The notes beneath the pieces are model-generated. The model made no database searches and had not been told where the DNA came from. It was given only the letters and a program-made list of their open reading frames with translations. A stretch of DNA of 64,000 bases from Kushneria pakistanensis (GTDB lineage: Bacteria; Pseudomonadota; Gammaproteobacteria; Pseudomonadales; Halomonadaceae), in contig NZ_BMZM01000004.1 of assembly GCF_014652795.1 (NCBI RefSeq), positions 248,001 to 312,000 of the forward strand. Direction: 5' to 3'. A program made the position numbers and the translations under genes. Positions 44,781 to 54,167 of the stretch are shown here, piece by piece. Position 1 is the first letter of the stretch, and each line of letters begins with the position of its first letter.

Positions 44781-45323
44781 ATGACAATGTTTCGCGGGGT
44801 GTGGCGCAGCATCGAGTGGCTCATCGTGGCCCTGATGACCGCCATGATGGTGCTGGTGTTTTTCAACGTGGTACTGCGTTATGGCTTTTCCTCCGGGCTG
44901 CGCTCCGGTATCGAGCTCTCCCGGCTCGGGTTTGTCTGGGTCGTGATGCTGGGCGCCTCGCTGTGTTTGAAGGATGGCGAGCATCTGGCGGTAGCAGAGT
45001 TTTTTGACCGGCTGCCGGCCATGGCGCGCTCCCTCATCGCCCGCCTTTTGTGGGTCGTGATTCTGGGCGCCTCGGTCATGCTGCTGATGGGCTGCTGGAA
45101 GCAGACACAGGCCAACTGGCACAACATTTCACCGCTGACCGGGCTGCCGACCGGGCTGTTCTATCTGGCTGGCGTGGTGGCAGGCAGCCTGATGAGTGTT
45201 ACCTCGCTGATCGGGCTGCTGCGTCCCGGCCCCGGTCGGGCACCGGGAGAGCAGGGCGGAGACGGCCATTCGCTGGCCGTTGACGAGGCGACGTCCTCTG
45301 CCAAAGGGGAGCACCGCTCATGA
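44781..45323 (+). CDS. dctQ: TRAP transporter small permease (DctQ)
   Basis: 180 residues with four membrane spans and the conserved LRYGFSSGLRSGIELSRLGFVWVVMLGASLCLKDGEHLAV block of DctQ. It forms the membrane complex with DctM, whose start overlaps its stop (ATGA at 45320-45323). A polar C-terminal tail of about 35 residues is unusually long. Confidence 0.9.
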   Translation: MTMFRGVWRSIEWLIVALMTAMMVLVFFNVVLRYGFSSGLRSGIELSRLGFVWVVMLGASLCLKDGEHLAVAEFFDRLPAMARSLIARLLWVVILGASVMLLMGCWKQTQANWHNISPLTGLPTGLFYLAGVVAGSLMSVTSLIGLLRPGPGRAPGEQGGDGHSLAVDEATSSAKGEHRS

Positions 45324-46600
45324 CGCTGGCACTGTTTCTGGGGGTACTGATCGGGGCGATCCTGCTGCGTCTGCCGGTCGCCTTTGCGCTGTTGCTGGCG
45401 GCAGGCGCGCTGATGCTCAACCTGGGCATGTTCAGCGCTGACATCCTGTCGCAGTCGATGATCAACGGCGTGGACAACTTCGCGCTGCTGGCGATTCCCT
45501 TTTTCATGATCGCAGGCGAGGTGATGGCGGTCGGCGGACTCTCCGATCGCATCGTGAAGCTGGCGATGACGCTGGTGGGTCACTGGCGTGGTGGACTGGG
45601 CTATGTGGCGATTCTGACCTCGCTGTTGCTGGCGGGGCTTTCGGGCTCGGCGGTAGCCGATGCCGCAGCACTGGTGAGCATTCTCTACCCGATGATGCGC
45701 AAGAGCGGCTATCCGGCGTTTCGCTCGGTGGGGCTTTTGGCGGCCGGCGGCATTATCGCGCCGGTCATCCCACCGTCACTGCCGCTGATCATTCTCGGTG
45801 TGGCGGGCAATATCTCGATTGCCAAGCTCTTTATCGGCGGCATCGTGCCCGGGCTTTTGATGGGCGTGGCGCTGATGGTCACCTGGCGGTTCATGATGCG
45901 TAACGCCGATATTGAAAGGCAGCCGAAGGCGAGCCGGGCCGAGCGACTCAAGGCGCTCAGGGAAAGCGTGTGGGCACTGCTGCTGCCGGTCATCATCATC
46001 GTCGGCATCCGTTTCGGGGTCTTTACACCGACGGAGGCCGCCGTGGTGGCGGCGGTTTATGCCATTTTTGTGTCGACCGTAATCTATCGCGAGATGAGTC
46101 TGGCAAAACTTGCCCAGGTGCTCAAAAGTGCCGGACGCTCCACGGCGCTGGTGATGTTTCTGGTCGGCGCGGCGATGGTGGCCTCCTGGGTCATTACCAT
46201 CGCGCAGCTGCCACAGCAGCTGGCCGAGCTTTTGGGCCCGCTGGTCGACAACCCAAGGCTTTTGATGGCCGCCATCATGGTGGTGGTGCTGCTGGTGGGC
46301 ATGGTGATGGATCTGGCCCCGGCGATTCTGATTCTGGTGCCGCTGTTCATGCCGCTGGTGCGCGAGGCGGGCATCGATCCGATCTATTTCGGGCTGATGT
46401 TTGTCATCAACTGCTGCATCGGTCTGATTACGCCGCCGGTGGGCACTGTGCTCAACGTGGTCTGCGGCATCAGTAAATCGACGATGAGCGAGGCCGTACG
46501 CGGCGTCTATCCCTTTGTTCTGGTGTATATCGCGCTGCTGGCGCTGTTTGTGCTGATACCCCAGATCATTACCGTGCCGATGCATTGGCTGATCGGCTGA
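45320..46600 (+). CDS. dctM: TRAP transporter large permease (DctM)
   Basis: 426 residues, about 12 membrane spans. Typical blocks: NFALLAIPFFMIAGEVMAVGGLSDRIVKLA, LAGLSGSAVADAAALVSILYPMM, GIIAPVIPPSLPLIILGVAGNISIAKLFIGGIVPG, and the C-terminal NCCIGLITPPVGTVLNVVCGISK. It is the Na+-driven translocation subunit, translationally coupled to DctQ. Confidence 0.93.
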   Translation: MTLALFLGVLIGAILLRLPVAFALLLAAGALMLNLGMFSADILSQSMINGVDNFALLAIPFFMIAGEVMAVGGLSDRIVKLAMTLVGHWRGGLGYVAILTSLLLAGLSGSAVADAAALVSILYPMMRKSGYPAFRSVGLLAAGGIIAPVIPPSLPLIILGVAGNISIAKLFIGGIVPGLLMGVALMVTWRFMMRNADIERQPKASRAERLKALRESVWALLLPVIIIVGIRFGVFTPTEAAVVAAVYAIFVSTVIYREMSLAKLAQVLKSAGRSTALVMFLVGAAMVASWVITIAQLPQQLAELLGPLVDNPRLLMAAIMVVVLLVGMVMDLAPAILILVPLFMPLVREAGIDPIYFGLMFVINCCIGLITPPVGTVLNVVCGISKSTMSEAVRGVYPFVLVYIALLALFVLIPQIITVPMHWLIG

Positions 46601-46623
46601 CCTGGAAGGCAAGGAGCAATAAC

Positions 46624-47649
46624 ATGAAAAAAGTTCTGTTCGGTACGACGCTGGGGGTTAAAGCGCTTGCGACGACAGCCGCGGCGGTGCTTGTCGCCAT
46701 GTCGGTCTCCAGCGGTGCCTGGGCGGCCACCACACTGCGCTTTGCGCATCCCACGCCGCAAAGCGATCTGCAGCACAAGCTTGCCGAGAAGTTCAAGGAA
46801 GAGGTGGAAAAGGCCAGCAATGGTGATCTCAAGGTACAGATATTTCCCAACGGCCAGCTGGGCAACGACGCGCAGATGATTGACGGCGCCCGCTCGGGGA
46901 TCATCGATATCACACTCTCGGGACTGACCAACTTTACCGGCATGGTGCCCGAAGCCGGTGCCTTCGAGCTGCCGTTCATGTTTGCCGACAGTAGTGCCGC
47001 CTACAAGGCGCTGGATGGTGCATCGGGCGAGGAGGTGATGAGCAAACTGCCGGCACTGGGGCTCAAGGGACTGGCCTTCCCGGAAAACGGCTTTCGCGAA
47101 ATTACCAACAACCGCGGGCCGATTCGCGAACCGGCGGACCTGAAAGGCCTGCGCATGCGGGTCAACAACTCGATCACGCTCAACAACATGTTCGAGCTCC
47201 TCGGCGCCAACCCGCAGCAGCTACCGGTCGCCGAGCTCTATACCGCGCTGGAGACCGGTGTGGTAGATGCTCAGGAACATCCGCTGGGCATCGTGGTGTC
47301 GTTCAATTTCAACGAGGTGCAGAAGTATCTTTCGATCACCAATCACGCCTATTCGGCACTGTTGATGGTCATGAACCAGAAGCGCTTTGACAGCCTCACG
47401 CCCGAGCAGCAGCAGATTGTCGAAAAGGCGGCGGCGGATGCCACCGCGATGCAGCGCAAAATGAACACCGAACAGACCGAGACGATGATCACAACGCTTG
47501 AAGATGAGGGTATGGAGGTCAATCGCGATGTCGACACCGCCGCCTTCCAAAAGGCCATTCAGCCGGTCTGGAAGACCTTTATCGATCAGAACGGTGACGA
47601 GATGATCAAGGCCATTCAGGCTGTCTCGGAGGGCGAGAGCCAGTCCTGA
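46624..47649 (+). CDS. dctP: TRAP transporter periplasmic solute-binding protein (DctP)
   Basis: 341 residues. Signal peptide ends SSGAWA (cleavage near residue 34). Mature part has TLRFAHPTPQSDLQHKLAEKFKEEV, the ligand-Arg region LKGLRMRVNNSITLNNMFELLGANPQQLPVAELYTALETGVVDAQEHP of DctP, and binds a carboxylate, most likely a hydroxy- or keto-acid used by the neighbouring dehydrogenases. The frame is open from 46585, but AAGGAG precedes the ATG at 46624. Confidence 0.92.
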   Translation: MKKVLFGTTLGVKALATTAAAVLVAMSVSSGAWAATTLRFAHPTPQSDLQHKLAEKFKEEVEKASNGDLKVQIFPNGQLGNDAQMIDGARSGIIDITLSGLTNFTGMVPEAGAFELPFMFADSSAAYKALDGASGEEVMSKLPALGLKGLAFPENGFREITNNRGPIREPADLKGLRMRVNNSITLNNMFELLGANPQQLPVAELYTALETGVVDAQEHPLGIVVSFNFNEVQKYLSITNHAYSALLMVMNQKRFDSLTPEQQQIVEKAAADATAMQRKMNTEQTETMITTLEDEGMEVNRDVDTAAFQKAIQPVWKTFIDQNGDEMIKAIQAVSEGESQS

Positions 47650-47662
47650 TTCTGAGTCAAAC

Positions 47663-47689
47663 ATCTGCCGGGGCGAGGCCCCGGCAGAT
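47663..47689. terminator. Convergent terminator hairpin
   Basis: A perfect 12-bp stem, ATCTGCCGGGGC (47663-47674) / GCCCCGGCAGAT (47678-47689), GAG loop, between the ends of dctP (+) and the YjbQ gene (-). No long T run. Confidence 0.65.
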
Positions 47690-47695
47690 GGATCA

Positions 47696-48115
47696 TTATT
47701 CCCCGAAAAGTGTGGCCAGAATGCGGCGGCTACCGCCGTTTTCCCGATGCTCCCCCAGCCAGATGCCCTGCCAGGTACCCGTGGCCAGCCGGCCGTTGTC
47801 GACGGCCAGTGTCAGCTCCGTGCCCATGAGGCTGGCCTTGATATGCGCGGGCATGTCGTCCGGGCCTTCCATGGTATGGCGAAAGTAGGGCAGATCGCCC
47901 GGCACGCGGTCACGAAAGAAGGCTTCCATGTCATGGCGTACATCCGGGTCGGCGTTTTCATTGAGCGTTAATGATGCCGAGGTATGCAGCATCTGCAGGT
48001 GTAAAAGCCCGGTGGAGATCTCCTTCATCTGGCTCAGCTCGCCCAGGATGTCGTTGGTAATCAGGTGAAAGCCGCGCTTGTAGGGTTTGAGGGTAATCTG
48101 CTGGCGGTACCACAT
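47696..48115 (-). CDS. YjbQ family protein (UPF0047)
   Basis: 139 residues from [23 protein letters not shown], with AGGGAG upstream. Signature residues [21 protein letters not shown] and [17 protein letters not shown] define the family, which has been reported to have weak thiamine-phosphate synthase activity; the main role is unsettled. The longer frame to 48241 is rejected because its first 42 residues have no family counterpart. Confidence 0.88.
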   Translation of the reverse strand: MWYRQQITLKPYKRGFHLITNDILGELSQMKEISTGLLHLQMLHTSASLTLNENADPDVRHDMEAFFRDRVPGDLPYFRHTMEGPDDMPAHIKASLMGTELTLAVDNGRLATGTWQGIWLGEHRENGGSRRILATLFGE

Positions 48116-48282
48116 AAGTGGTTGCTCCCTGGCTGATGGATCTGGTGATACAGGGTAGATGAGGTCGGCGGTGGCGTCTCGCTGTTGGCAGGTGGCTGGA
48201 AAAGGTCTACGAAGACCAAAGTGTCGTATGGCCATCAGCACTTTGGGCCTAGTCTTGATTGACCTTTCAGAGGGATCGCGCC

Positions 48283-49644
48283 ATGGCTGATGAACGTCGA
48301 GCAGATAATGAGACTGTCTATTGGCCCGTGGGGCCCTTCAAGGTACGCCTGCCTTTCATTCACTACCGCTTTGAGTGGCCCGATTACTGCCAGGGCCTTT
48401 TGATGTGTGCCGTCGACCTGGCGGCGATTCCCCTGATGACCGAGCTTCTGGGCATGCCGTTTGAGGTGGCGCTGGCGGTGGTGCTGCTTAACGGCTTTCT
48501 CTACCTGACCCATCACCTGCTGGGAGACCCGGTGGTGCCCGGCTGGATCACTCCGGCTATCCCGCTGGTGATGGCCTGGTGTCAGACCTTCCCCGAGGGG
48601 ACCGAACGTATCCACGCGCTGATCGCCTTTCAGATGACACTGGGGCTTTTCTCGATCGCGCTGGGCGTTTCCGGCTTGTCTCATCGCGTGGTGCAACTGG
48701 TGCCGTCTGCGCTCAAGGCAGGTGTGATCATCGGGGCCGGCATTGCGGCCGTCATGACGGTATTCCAGGTCGGCGGGCGATTTGACAGTTTTCCCTGGAC
48801 CATTTCGATCGCGATCGGTGCGGCCTTCTATCTGCTGTTCTCACGCCATTTTACCCGCCTCAAAACCAGCAATACCTTCTGGGCCACCTTTGGCAAGCTG
48901 GGGATCTTTCCGATTATCGCGCTGGCCGTGGTGATTGCGCCGCTGTTTGGCGAAGCGCCGTGGCCGGAGATCGAGTGGGGCATTACGTCGCCGGATTTCG
49001 TGGGCCTGTGGCGTGACTACACCCTGTTTGGTCTGGGGTGGCCGCCGCTGATGGTCTTCGTGCAATCACTGCCGGTAGTGCTGGCCACCTACATTGTGGT
49101 GTTCGGCGATGTGTTACAGGGCAAGGCGCTGCTGGATGAGGCTGATGCCGCCCGCCCCGATGAGAAGGTCGAGTATGGTCCGAATCGCGCGCACATGATC
49201 TTTGGCGGACGCAACGCGGCCATGAGCGTGATCGGACCGGATATTGCCATGTGCGGGCCGCTCTGGGCTGCCATGCATGTGGTAATCGTGGAGCGCTTCA
49301 AGGAAGGGCGAAAGGCCATGGGCTCCATTTTTGGCGGCGCCGGCTCGTTTCGATGGGGCACCAACACAGGGTTGCTGCTGATGCCGATCGTGAGCCTGGT
49401 GCAGCCGATTCTGGGCGTGGCGCTGGCCCTGACGCTACTGATTCAGGGGTATGTCAGCGTGCGCGTCGGCATCATGGCGGCCCGCAGTCAGCGCGATCTG
49501 GGGATCGCAGGCGTCATAGCCGCGGTATTGGCAACGCGAGGAGCAGCCTGGGCTTTTGCTGTCGGCGTCGTTCTGTGTCTGCTGATCTATGGTCGTCGTT
49601 TTTTTCACGGCGAGGACGACCAGACCTTCAATAAGGATGGATAA
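48283..49644 (+). CDS. NCS2-like membrane permease of unknown substrate
   Basis: 453 residues, about 12 hydrophobic segments. From [44 protein letters not shown] it resembles xanthine/uracil permease-fold proteins: the [19 protein letters not shown] block matches the NCS2 LPxxVxxGxxIGIGL region. The [28 protein letters not shown] stretch takes the place of the usual signature. Purine or pyrimidine transport is therefore only a guess. CAGAGGG precedes the ATG; the frame from 48259 is not needed. Confidence 0.7.
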   Translation: MADERRADNETVYWPVGPFKVRLPFIHYRFEWPDYCQGLLMCAVDLAAIPLMTELLGMPFEVALAVVLLNGFLYLTHHLLGDPVVPGWITPAIPLVMAWCQTFPEGTERIHALIAFQMTLGLFSIALGVSGLSHRVVQLVPSALKAGVIIGAGIAAVMTVFQVGGRFDSFPWTISIAIGAAFYLLFSRHFTRLKTSNTFWATFGKLGIFPIIALAVVIAPLFGEAPWPEIEWGITSPDFVGLWRDYTLFGLGWPPLMVFVQSLPVVLATYIVVFGDVLQGKALLDEADAARPDEKVEYGPNRAHMIFGGRNAAMSVIGPDIAMCGPLWAAMHVVIVERFKEGRKAMGSIFGGAGSFRWGTNTGLLLMPIVSLVQPILGVALALTLLIQGYVSVRVGIMAARSQRDLGIAGVIAAVLATRGAAWAFAVGVVLCLLIYGRRFFHGEDDQTFNKDG

Positions 49645-49701
49645 CCTGCGACCCAGGATTTCGTCGCGGCAAATACAATTGACTGTCACAAGGAGAGTGC
49701 C

Positions 49702-50826
49702 ATGAAAACCCGTGCCGCCGTGCTGCGAGAGATGCAAAAGCCGCGTCCCTATGGGGAGTCGCAACCGCTGTCGATCGAAGAGATAACCCTCGATCCGCCC
49801 GGCCGTGGCGAGGTGCTGGTGCGTATTCGCGCCGCAGGACTTTGCCACTCGGATCTCTCGACCATCAACGGCAACCGGCCACGGCCGCTGCCGATGGTGC
49901 TGGGTCATGAAGCGGCCGGCGAGGTGGTCGAAACCGGCGAGGGCGTCGATGACCTCAAGGTCGGTGATCACGTGGTGTTTTCCTTCGCGCCCAACTGCGG
50001 CACCTGTGCGTTTTGTCTTTCCGGTGAGGCGGCGCTGTGTCAGCCGGGTGCTGCGGCCAACACCGCCGGGCACCTGCTGGGCGGTGGCATGCGGCTGCAT
50101 CGAGGTGATGAGACGGTCTATCACCATATTGGCGTGTCCGGGTTTGCCGAGTACGCCGTGGCCTCGCGCCGCTCACTGACACGTATTGATCCGGAACTGC
50201 CGTTTCATGTCGCGGCGCTGTTTGGCTGTGCGGTGCTGACCGGTGTCGGCGCCGTGGTACACACCGGAAAGCTGAGGCTGGGGCAGTCGGTGTTGGTGGT
50301 CGGACTGGGCGGCGTGGGGCTGGCGGCGGTACTGGGCGCGCTGGGTGGTGGCGCGCGTCAGGTGATTGCCGCCGATATCGATGCCGACAAGCTGGAAACC
50401 GCCAGAGCAATGGGCGCCACCCATGTGGTCAACAGCGCTGATGACGATGCCATCGAGCAGGTGCGTGACATCAGCGGCGGCGGTGTGGATCTGGCCACCG
50501 AATTTGCCGGCGTGGCCTCGGCACTGGAATTTGCCTTTGAATGCACCCGGCGCGGCGGCACCACGGTGACCTCCGGGCTGCCGCATCCTGATGTGCGACT
50601 GGCCATCAGCCCAACGCGCATGGTGGCCGAGCAGCGCACGCTCAAGGGCTCCTATCTGGGTGGGCATGTACCGTCACTGGATGTGCCGGGATATATCGCG
50701 CTCTATCAGGCCGGGCGGCTGCCGGTAGACCGGCTGTTGACCCATCGGCTGACCCTTGATGAGATCAATGAAGGCTTCGAGCGTCTGGCGCAGGGGCAGG
50801 CCATTCGTCAGGTCATCGATCTTTGA
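49702..50826 (+). CDS. Zinc-dependent alcohol dehydrogenase (MDR family)
   Basis: 374 residues. Catalytic zinc ligands Cys and His in AAGLCHSDLSTINGNRPRPLPMVLGHEAAGEVVE, four structural Cys in CGTCAFCLSGEAALC, NAD motif VVGLGGVGLAAVLGALGGGARQVIAADID. It is close to the class III/acetone-butanol type group (AdhC-like). CAAGGAG is well placed. The substrate is unknown; fumC follows after 100 bases on the same strand but is probably a separate unit. Confidence 0.88.
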   Translation: MKTRAAVLREMQKPRPYGESQPLSIEEITLDPPGRGEVLVRIRAAGLCHSDLSTINGNRPRPLPMVLGHEAAGEVVETGEGVDDLKVGDHVVFSFAPNCGTCAFCLSGEAALCQPGAAANTAGHLLGGGMRLHRGDETVYHHIGVSGFAEYAVASRRSLTRIDPELPFHVAALFGCAVLTGVGAVVHTGKLRLGQSVLVVGLGGVGLAAVLGALGGGARQVIAADIDADKLETARAMGATHVVNSADDDAIEQVRDISGGGVDLATEFAGVASALEFAFECTRRGGTTVTSGLPHPDVRLAISPTRMVAEQRTLKGSYLGGHVPSLDVPGYIALYQAGRLPVDRLLTHRLTLDEINEGFERLAQGQAIRQVIDL

Positions 50827-50928
50827 TGCTCAGGGCAGGGCGCGACACGCGCCGGGTGCAATGCCGGTGGGCCTGCTAACCTGAAGAGCATCTTTGGGCG
50901 CTTCATCGTTGATTATCAGGAGAGGATC

Positions 50929-52308
50929 ATGGATCAGTCCCGTATCGAGAAGGACAGCATGGGCGAGCTGGAAGTGCCGATGGAGGCACTTTATGGTGCA
51001 CAGACCCAGCGGGCCATCAACAACTTCCCGGTCAGTGGGCACCCGATGCCGGCGTCATTCATTGCAGCCGTGGCAAGGGTCAAGCGCGCCGCCGCCGAGG
51101 TCAACATGGACCTTGGGCTACTCGATGAAGGCCGGGCGCTGGCGATCGTCAAGGCAGCCGATGCGATCATTCGCGGTGAGCACGCCGATCAGTTCCCAAT
51201 CGATATCTATCAGACCGGTTCGGGCACCTCGACCAACATGAATGTCAATGAGGTGATCTCGCATCTGGCCTCACGGACGGATCTTGAGGTCGGTCCCAAC
51301 GACCACGTCAACATGGGTCAGAGCAGCAACGACACGATTCCCACGGCGCTTCATGTCTCGATTGCCATGGAGCTCAATGAGCGCCTGCTGCCGACGCTGC
51401 GCTATCTGCAAAAGACCATCGAGCACAAGGCTGCGTCGCTGGATGACGTGGTCAAGACCGGTCGCACCCATTTGATGGATGCCATGCCGGTACGCATGAG
51501 TCAGGAACTGGGCGCCTGGGCCAGTCAGGTCGCGCAGGCCATCGAACGTCTTGAAAGCGGGCTGACCCGCATGCTGCGCATCGCCCAGGGCGGCACCGCG
51601 GTCGGGAGTGGCATCAACGCCCATCCGGAATTTGCCGCTCGCTTTGCCGAGCGCCTTTCCGAGCAGACAGGGCTTGCCTTTACGCCTGCCGACAGTCTGT
51701 TTGCCGCGCTGGGCTCGCAGGATGCCACCGTGGAGCTTTCCGGCCATCTCAAGGCCTACGCCTGTGCGCTGATGAAGATCAGCAATGACCTGCGCTGGAT
51801 GAATTCGGGGCCGCTGGCCGGGCTGGGTGAGATTGAGCTTGAGGCCCTGCAGCCGGGCAGCTCGATCATGCCGGGCAAGGTCAATCCGGTCATTCCCGAA
51901 GCAGCGGCGCAGGTGGCGGCCCAGGTGATCGGTAACGATGCGGCGGTGACCGTTGGTGGGCAATCGGGCAACTTTCAGCTCAATGTCATGCTGCCGCTGA
52001 TGGCGCATAACGTGCTGAGTTCGATATCACTGTTGAACAATGTCTCGCAGCTGATGGCAGACAAGGCGATCAAGAGCTTCAACGTTCGTCGCGACAACAT
52101 TGAATCGCCGTTGGCACGCAATCCGGTGCTGGTGACGGCACTCAATCCGGTGATCGGCTATAACGAGGCGGCGCGCGTGGCCAAGAAGGCGTATCAGGAA
52201 GGTCGGCCGATCATTGACGTGGCCGAGGAAGAGACCGAGCTTTCCCGCGAGGAGCTTGAGCGCTATCTCGATCCGGCGCAGCTGACACGTGGCGGTATTC
52301 AGGAATAG
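50929..52308 (+). CDS. fumC: Fumarate hydratase, class II
   Basis: 459-residue FumC tetramer subunit of the TCA cycle, converting fumarate to malate without an iron-sulfur cluster. The signature GSSIMPGKVNPVIPEAA contains the catalytic Ser, near residues 311-327; other blocks are GSGTSTNMNVNEVI, GQSSNDTIPTALH, and GRTHLMDAMPVRMSQE. GGAGAGG lies before the ATG and a strong terminator follows. Confidence 0.97.
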   Translation: MDQSRIEKDSMGELEVPMEALYGAQTQRAINNFPVSGHPMPASFIAAVARVKRAAAEVNMDLGLLDEGRALAIVKAADAIIRGEHADQFPIDIYQTGSGTSTNMNVNEVISHLASRTDLEVGPNDHVNMGQSSNDTIPTALHVSIAMELNERLLPTLRYLQKTIEHKAASLDDVVKTGRTHLMDAMPVRMSQELGAWASQVAQAIERLESGLTRMLRIAQGGTAVGSGINAHPEFAARFAERLSEQTGLAFTPADSLFAALGSQDATVELSGHLKAYACALMKISNDLRWMNSGPLAGLGEIELEALQPGSSIMPGKVNPVIPEAAAQVAAQVIGNDAAVTVGGQSGNFQLNVMLPLMAHNVLSSISLLNNVSQLMADKAIKSFNVRRDNIESPLARNPVLVTALNPVIGYNEAARVAKKAYQEGRPIIDVAEEETELSREELERYLDPAQLTRGGIQE

Positions 52309-52341
52309 TCACCGACACGCCAGGTGCGATATCGCGTTATA

Positions 52342-52369
52342 AAAAAGGGCCCCGGATGGGGCCCTTTTT
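52342..52369 (+). terminator. Terminator after fumC
   Basis: Stem AAAAAGGGCCCC / GGGGCCCTTTTT with a short GGAT loop; symmetrical, so it also serves the convergent glpD gene. Confidence 0.9.
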
Positions 52370-52422
52370 GTAGGCAGTCCCTGCGCTGAAAACATCGGCT
52401 GCAGGTGCTGCCGGTGAGCGCT

Positions 52423-53997
52423 TTAGTGCACCAGAGAGTGATCCGGTGAGGGGGTGCCAACCGGCTCGTTCATGTCATGCGGATCGGTGCCCATGCGACC
52501 GGTCACATATTCCTGCAGACGTGTACGCTGGGCTTCATTCAGACGCATGTCCATCTTGGTACGCCGCCAGAGGATATCGTCCACCTGAGTGGCCCATTCG
52601 TGATCGATCAGATAGTCCACTTCGGCCCTTGTCAGGCCCGAGCCGAAGTCTTCACCCAGCCCGGCCTCGTCGGTCACGCCGGTGAGGAACTTCTCGCACA
52701 GCGTGCCGTAGCTTGAGGCAAACCGGAGCGCACGTGCTTCACCCAGAAACGGATACTGGCTGGTCAGCTTGCGCGTATAGGCCTCGCGGGAATCGATGTT
52801 GCCACCCGGCAGCGGGCGCTTGTCGGTCCAGGGCTTGCCCATGCTGGGAAACCACGGCTCGATCTTCTCCATGGCAGATTCCGAGAGCCGGCGGAAGGTG
52901 GTGATCTTGCCACCAAAGACCGACAGCATCGGTGCGCCGGAATCATCCAGCGACAGCGTGTAATCACGTGTCATGGCGGAAGGATCATCCGATTCATCAT
53001 CACACAGCGGCCGCACGCCGGAGTAGCTGGTCACGACGTCATCACGCGTGAGCTGCTCCTTGAAGTGGGCGTTGACGACATTAAGGATGTAGTCGGTCTC
53101 TTCATCGCTGATGGTGATGTGCGTTGGATCACCCTCATAGTTCTGGTCGGTTGTCCCGATCAGGCTGTAATCGTTTTGCCATGGCAGGACAAAGACGATG
53201 CGCTTGTCCTCGTTTTGCAGGATGAAGGCGCGATCATCACCGTTGATGCGTCGGGTGATGATATGGCTGCCCTTGATCATGTGGATGCCGTAGCGCGACT
53301 GGCGCTCGGTACTGCCCTTGATAAAGGACTCGACCCACGGGCCGGCGGCGTTGATCAGCGCCTTGGCACGGCGCACCATCTGTTTGCCGGTGCGGGTGTT
53401 TTCCAGCGTGATTTCCCAGATACCGTTTTTCTCAACGGCACTGGTGCAGCGGGTGCGTACCAGAATCTCGCCGCCCTGTTCCTGCGCCTGCAGGGCATTG
53501 AGCACGACCAGACGGGCATCGTCGACCCAGCAGTCGGAGTATTCAAAGCCCCTGGTGATATCAGGCTTGAGTGGACTTGTGCCGTCAAACTTCAGCGATT
53601 TCGAGCCGGGCAGCGTGTCGCGCGGGCTCAAGTGGTCATACAGGAAAAGACCGGCGCGCAGCATCCAGGCAGGGCGAAGATGCTGACGGTGCGGCAGGAT
53701 AAAGCGCAGTGGCCAGATGATATGCGGTGCCTTGCCCAGCAGGATTTCCCGCTCGTGAAGCGCCTCGCGTACCAGACGAAATTCCTTGTGCTCCAGATAG
53801 CGCAACCCGCCGTGAATCAGCTTGCTGGACGCTGATGAGGTGGCACTGGCAAGGTCGGCCTGTTCACACAGCCCGACGCTGAGACCACGGCCGGCTGCAT
53901 CATTGGCGATACCGGTGCCATTGATGCCGCCACCAATAATGAAAAGGTCCAGAACGGGGGTGTCCATTGCCATTGCGGAAGTCTTGTCGGAAGTCAT
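52423..53997 (-). CDS. glpD: Aerobic glycerol-3-phosphate dehydrogenase
   Basis: 524-residue FAD enzyme at the inner membrane that passes electrons from glycerol-3-phosphate to quinone and forms dihydroxyacetone phosphate. FAD motif DLFIIGGGINGTGIANDAAGRGLSVGLCEQADLASATSSASSKLIHGGLRYLEH, GPWVESFI, GTTDQNYEGDP and the C-terminal DAO_C domain are clear. AAGGCAGG precedes the ATG. Two GlpR-like operators lie 65-103 bases upstream of the start. Confidence 0.96.
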   Translation of the reverse strand: MTSDKTSAMAMDTPVLDLFIIGGGINGTGIANDAAGRGLSVGLCEQADLASATSSASSKLIHGGLRYLEHKEFRLVREALHEREILLGKAPHIIWPLRFILPHRQHLRPAWMLRAGLFLYDHLSPRDTLPGSKSLKFDGTSPLKPDITRGFEYSDCWVDDARLVVLNALQAQEQGGEILVRTRCTSAVEKNGIWEITLENTRTGKQMVRRAKALINAAGPWVESFIKGSTERQSRYGIHMIKGSHIITRRINGDDRAFILQNEDKRIVFVLPWQNDYSLIGTTDQNYEGDPTHITISDEETDYILNVVNAHFKEQLTRDDVVTSYSGVRPLCDDESDDPSAMTRDYTLSLDDSGAPMLSVFGGKITTFRRLSESAMEKIEPWFPSMGKPWTDKRPLPGGNIDSREAYTRKLTSQYPFLGEARALRFASSYGTLCEKFLTGVTDEAGLGEDFGSGLTRAEVDYLIDHEWATQVDDILWRRTKMDMRLNEAQRTRLQEYVTGRMGTDPHDMNEPVGTPSPDHSLVH

Positions 53998-54061
53998 GCG
54001 CCTGCCTTGCGCGTCTGCGCCGGGTGAGAAGTGGGGGAACGCGGTAACGATACCATCACGG

Positions 54062-54100
54062 ATGTTCGAATGTGAACATAAGGCATGTTCAAAAGAACAT
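54062..54100 (-). promoter_or_regulatory. Tandem GlpR-type operators before glpD
   Basis: Two palindromes with identical ATGTTC/GAACAT arms: 54062-54067 with 54074-54079 (6-base spacer) and 54085-54090 with 54095-54100 (4-base spacer). They match the TGTTCG/CGAACA-like core of GlpR sites in pseudomonads and E. coli. Confidence 0.75.
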
Positions 54101-54117
54101 CAAGTGGTCCGTGATTG

Positions 54118-54148
54118 TCTGATCCCATCAGCATGATCAGATTTTTTG
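54118..54148 (+). terminator. Plus-strand terminator between glpR and glpD
   Basis: Stem TCTGATC (54118-54124) / GATCAGA (54135-54141) then TTTTTT. The T run is on the plus strand, although both flanking genes are on the minus strand. It would stop rightward transcription entering glpR in antisense; on the minus strand the hairpin has no T run. Confidence 0.6.
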
Positions 54149-54167
54149 TTCCTTCCAGGCCCTTCGC

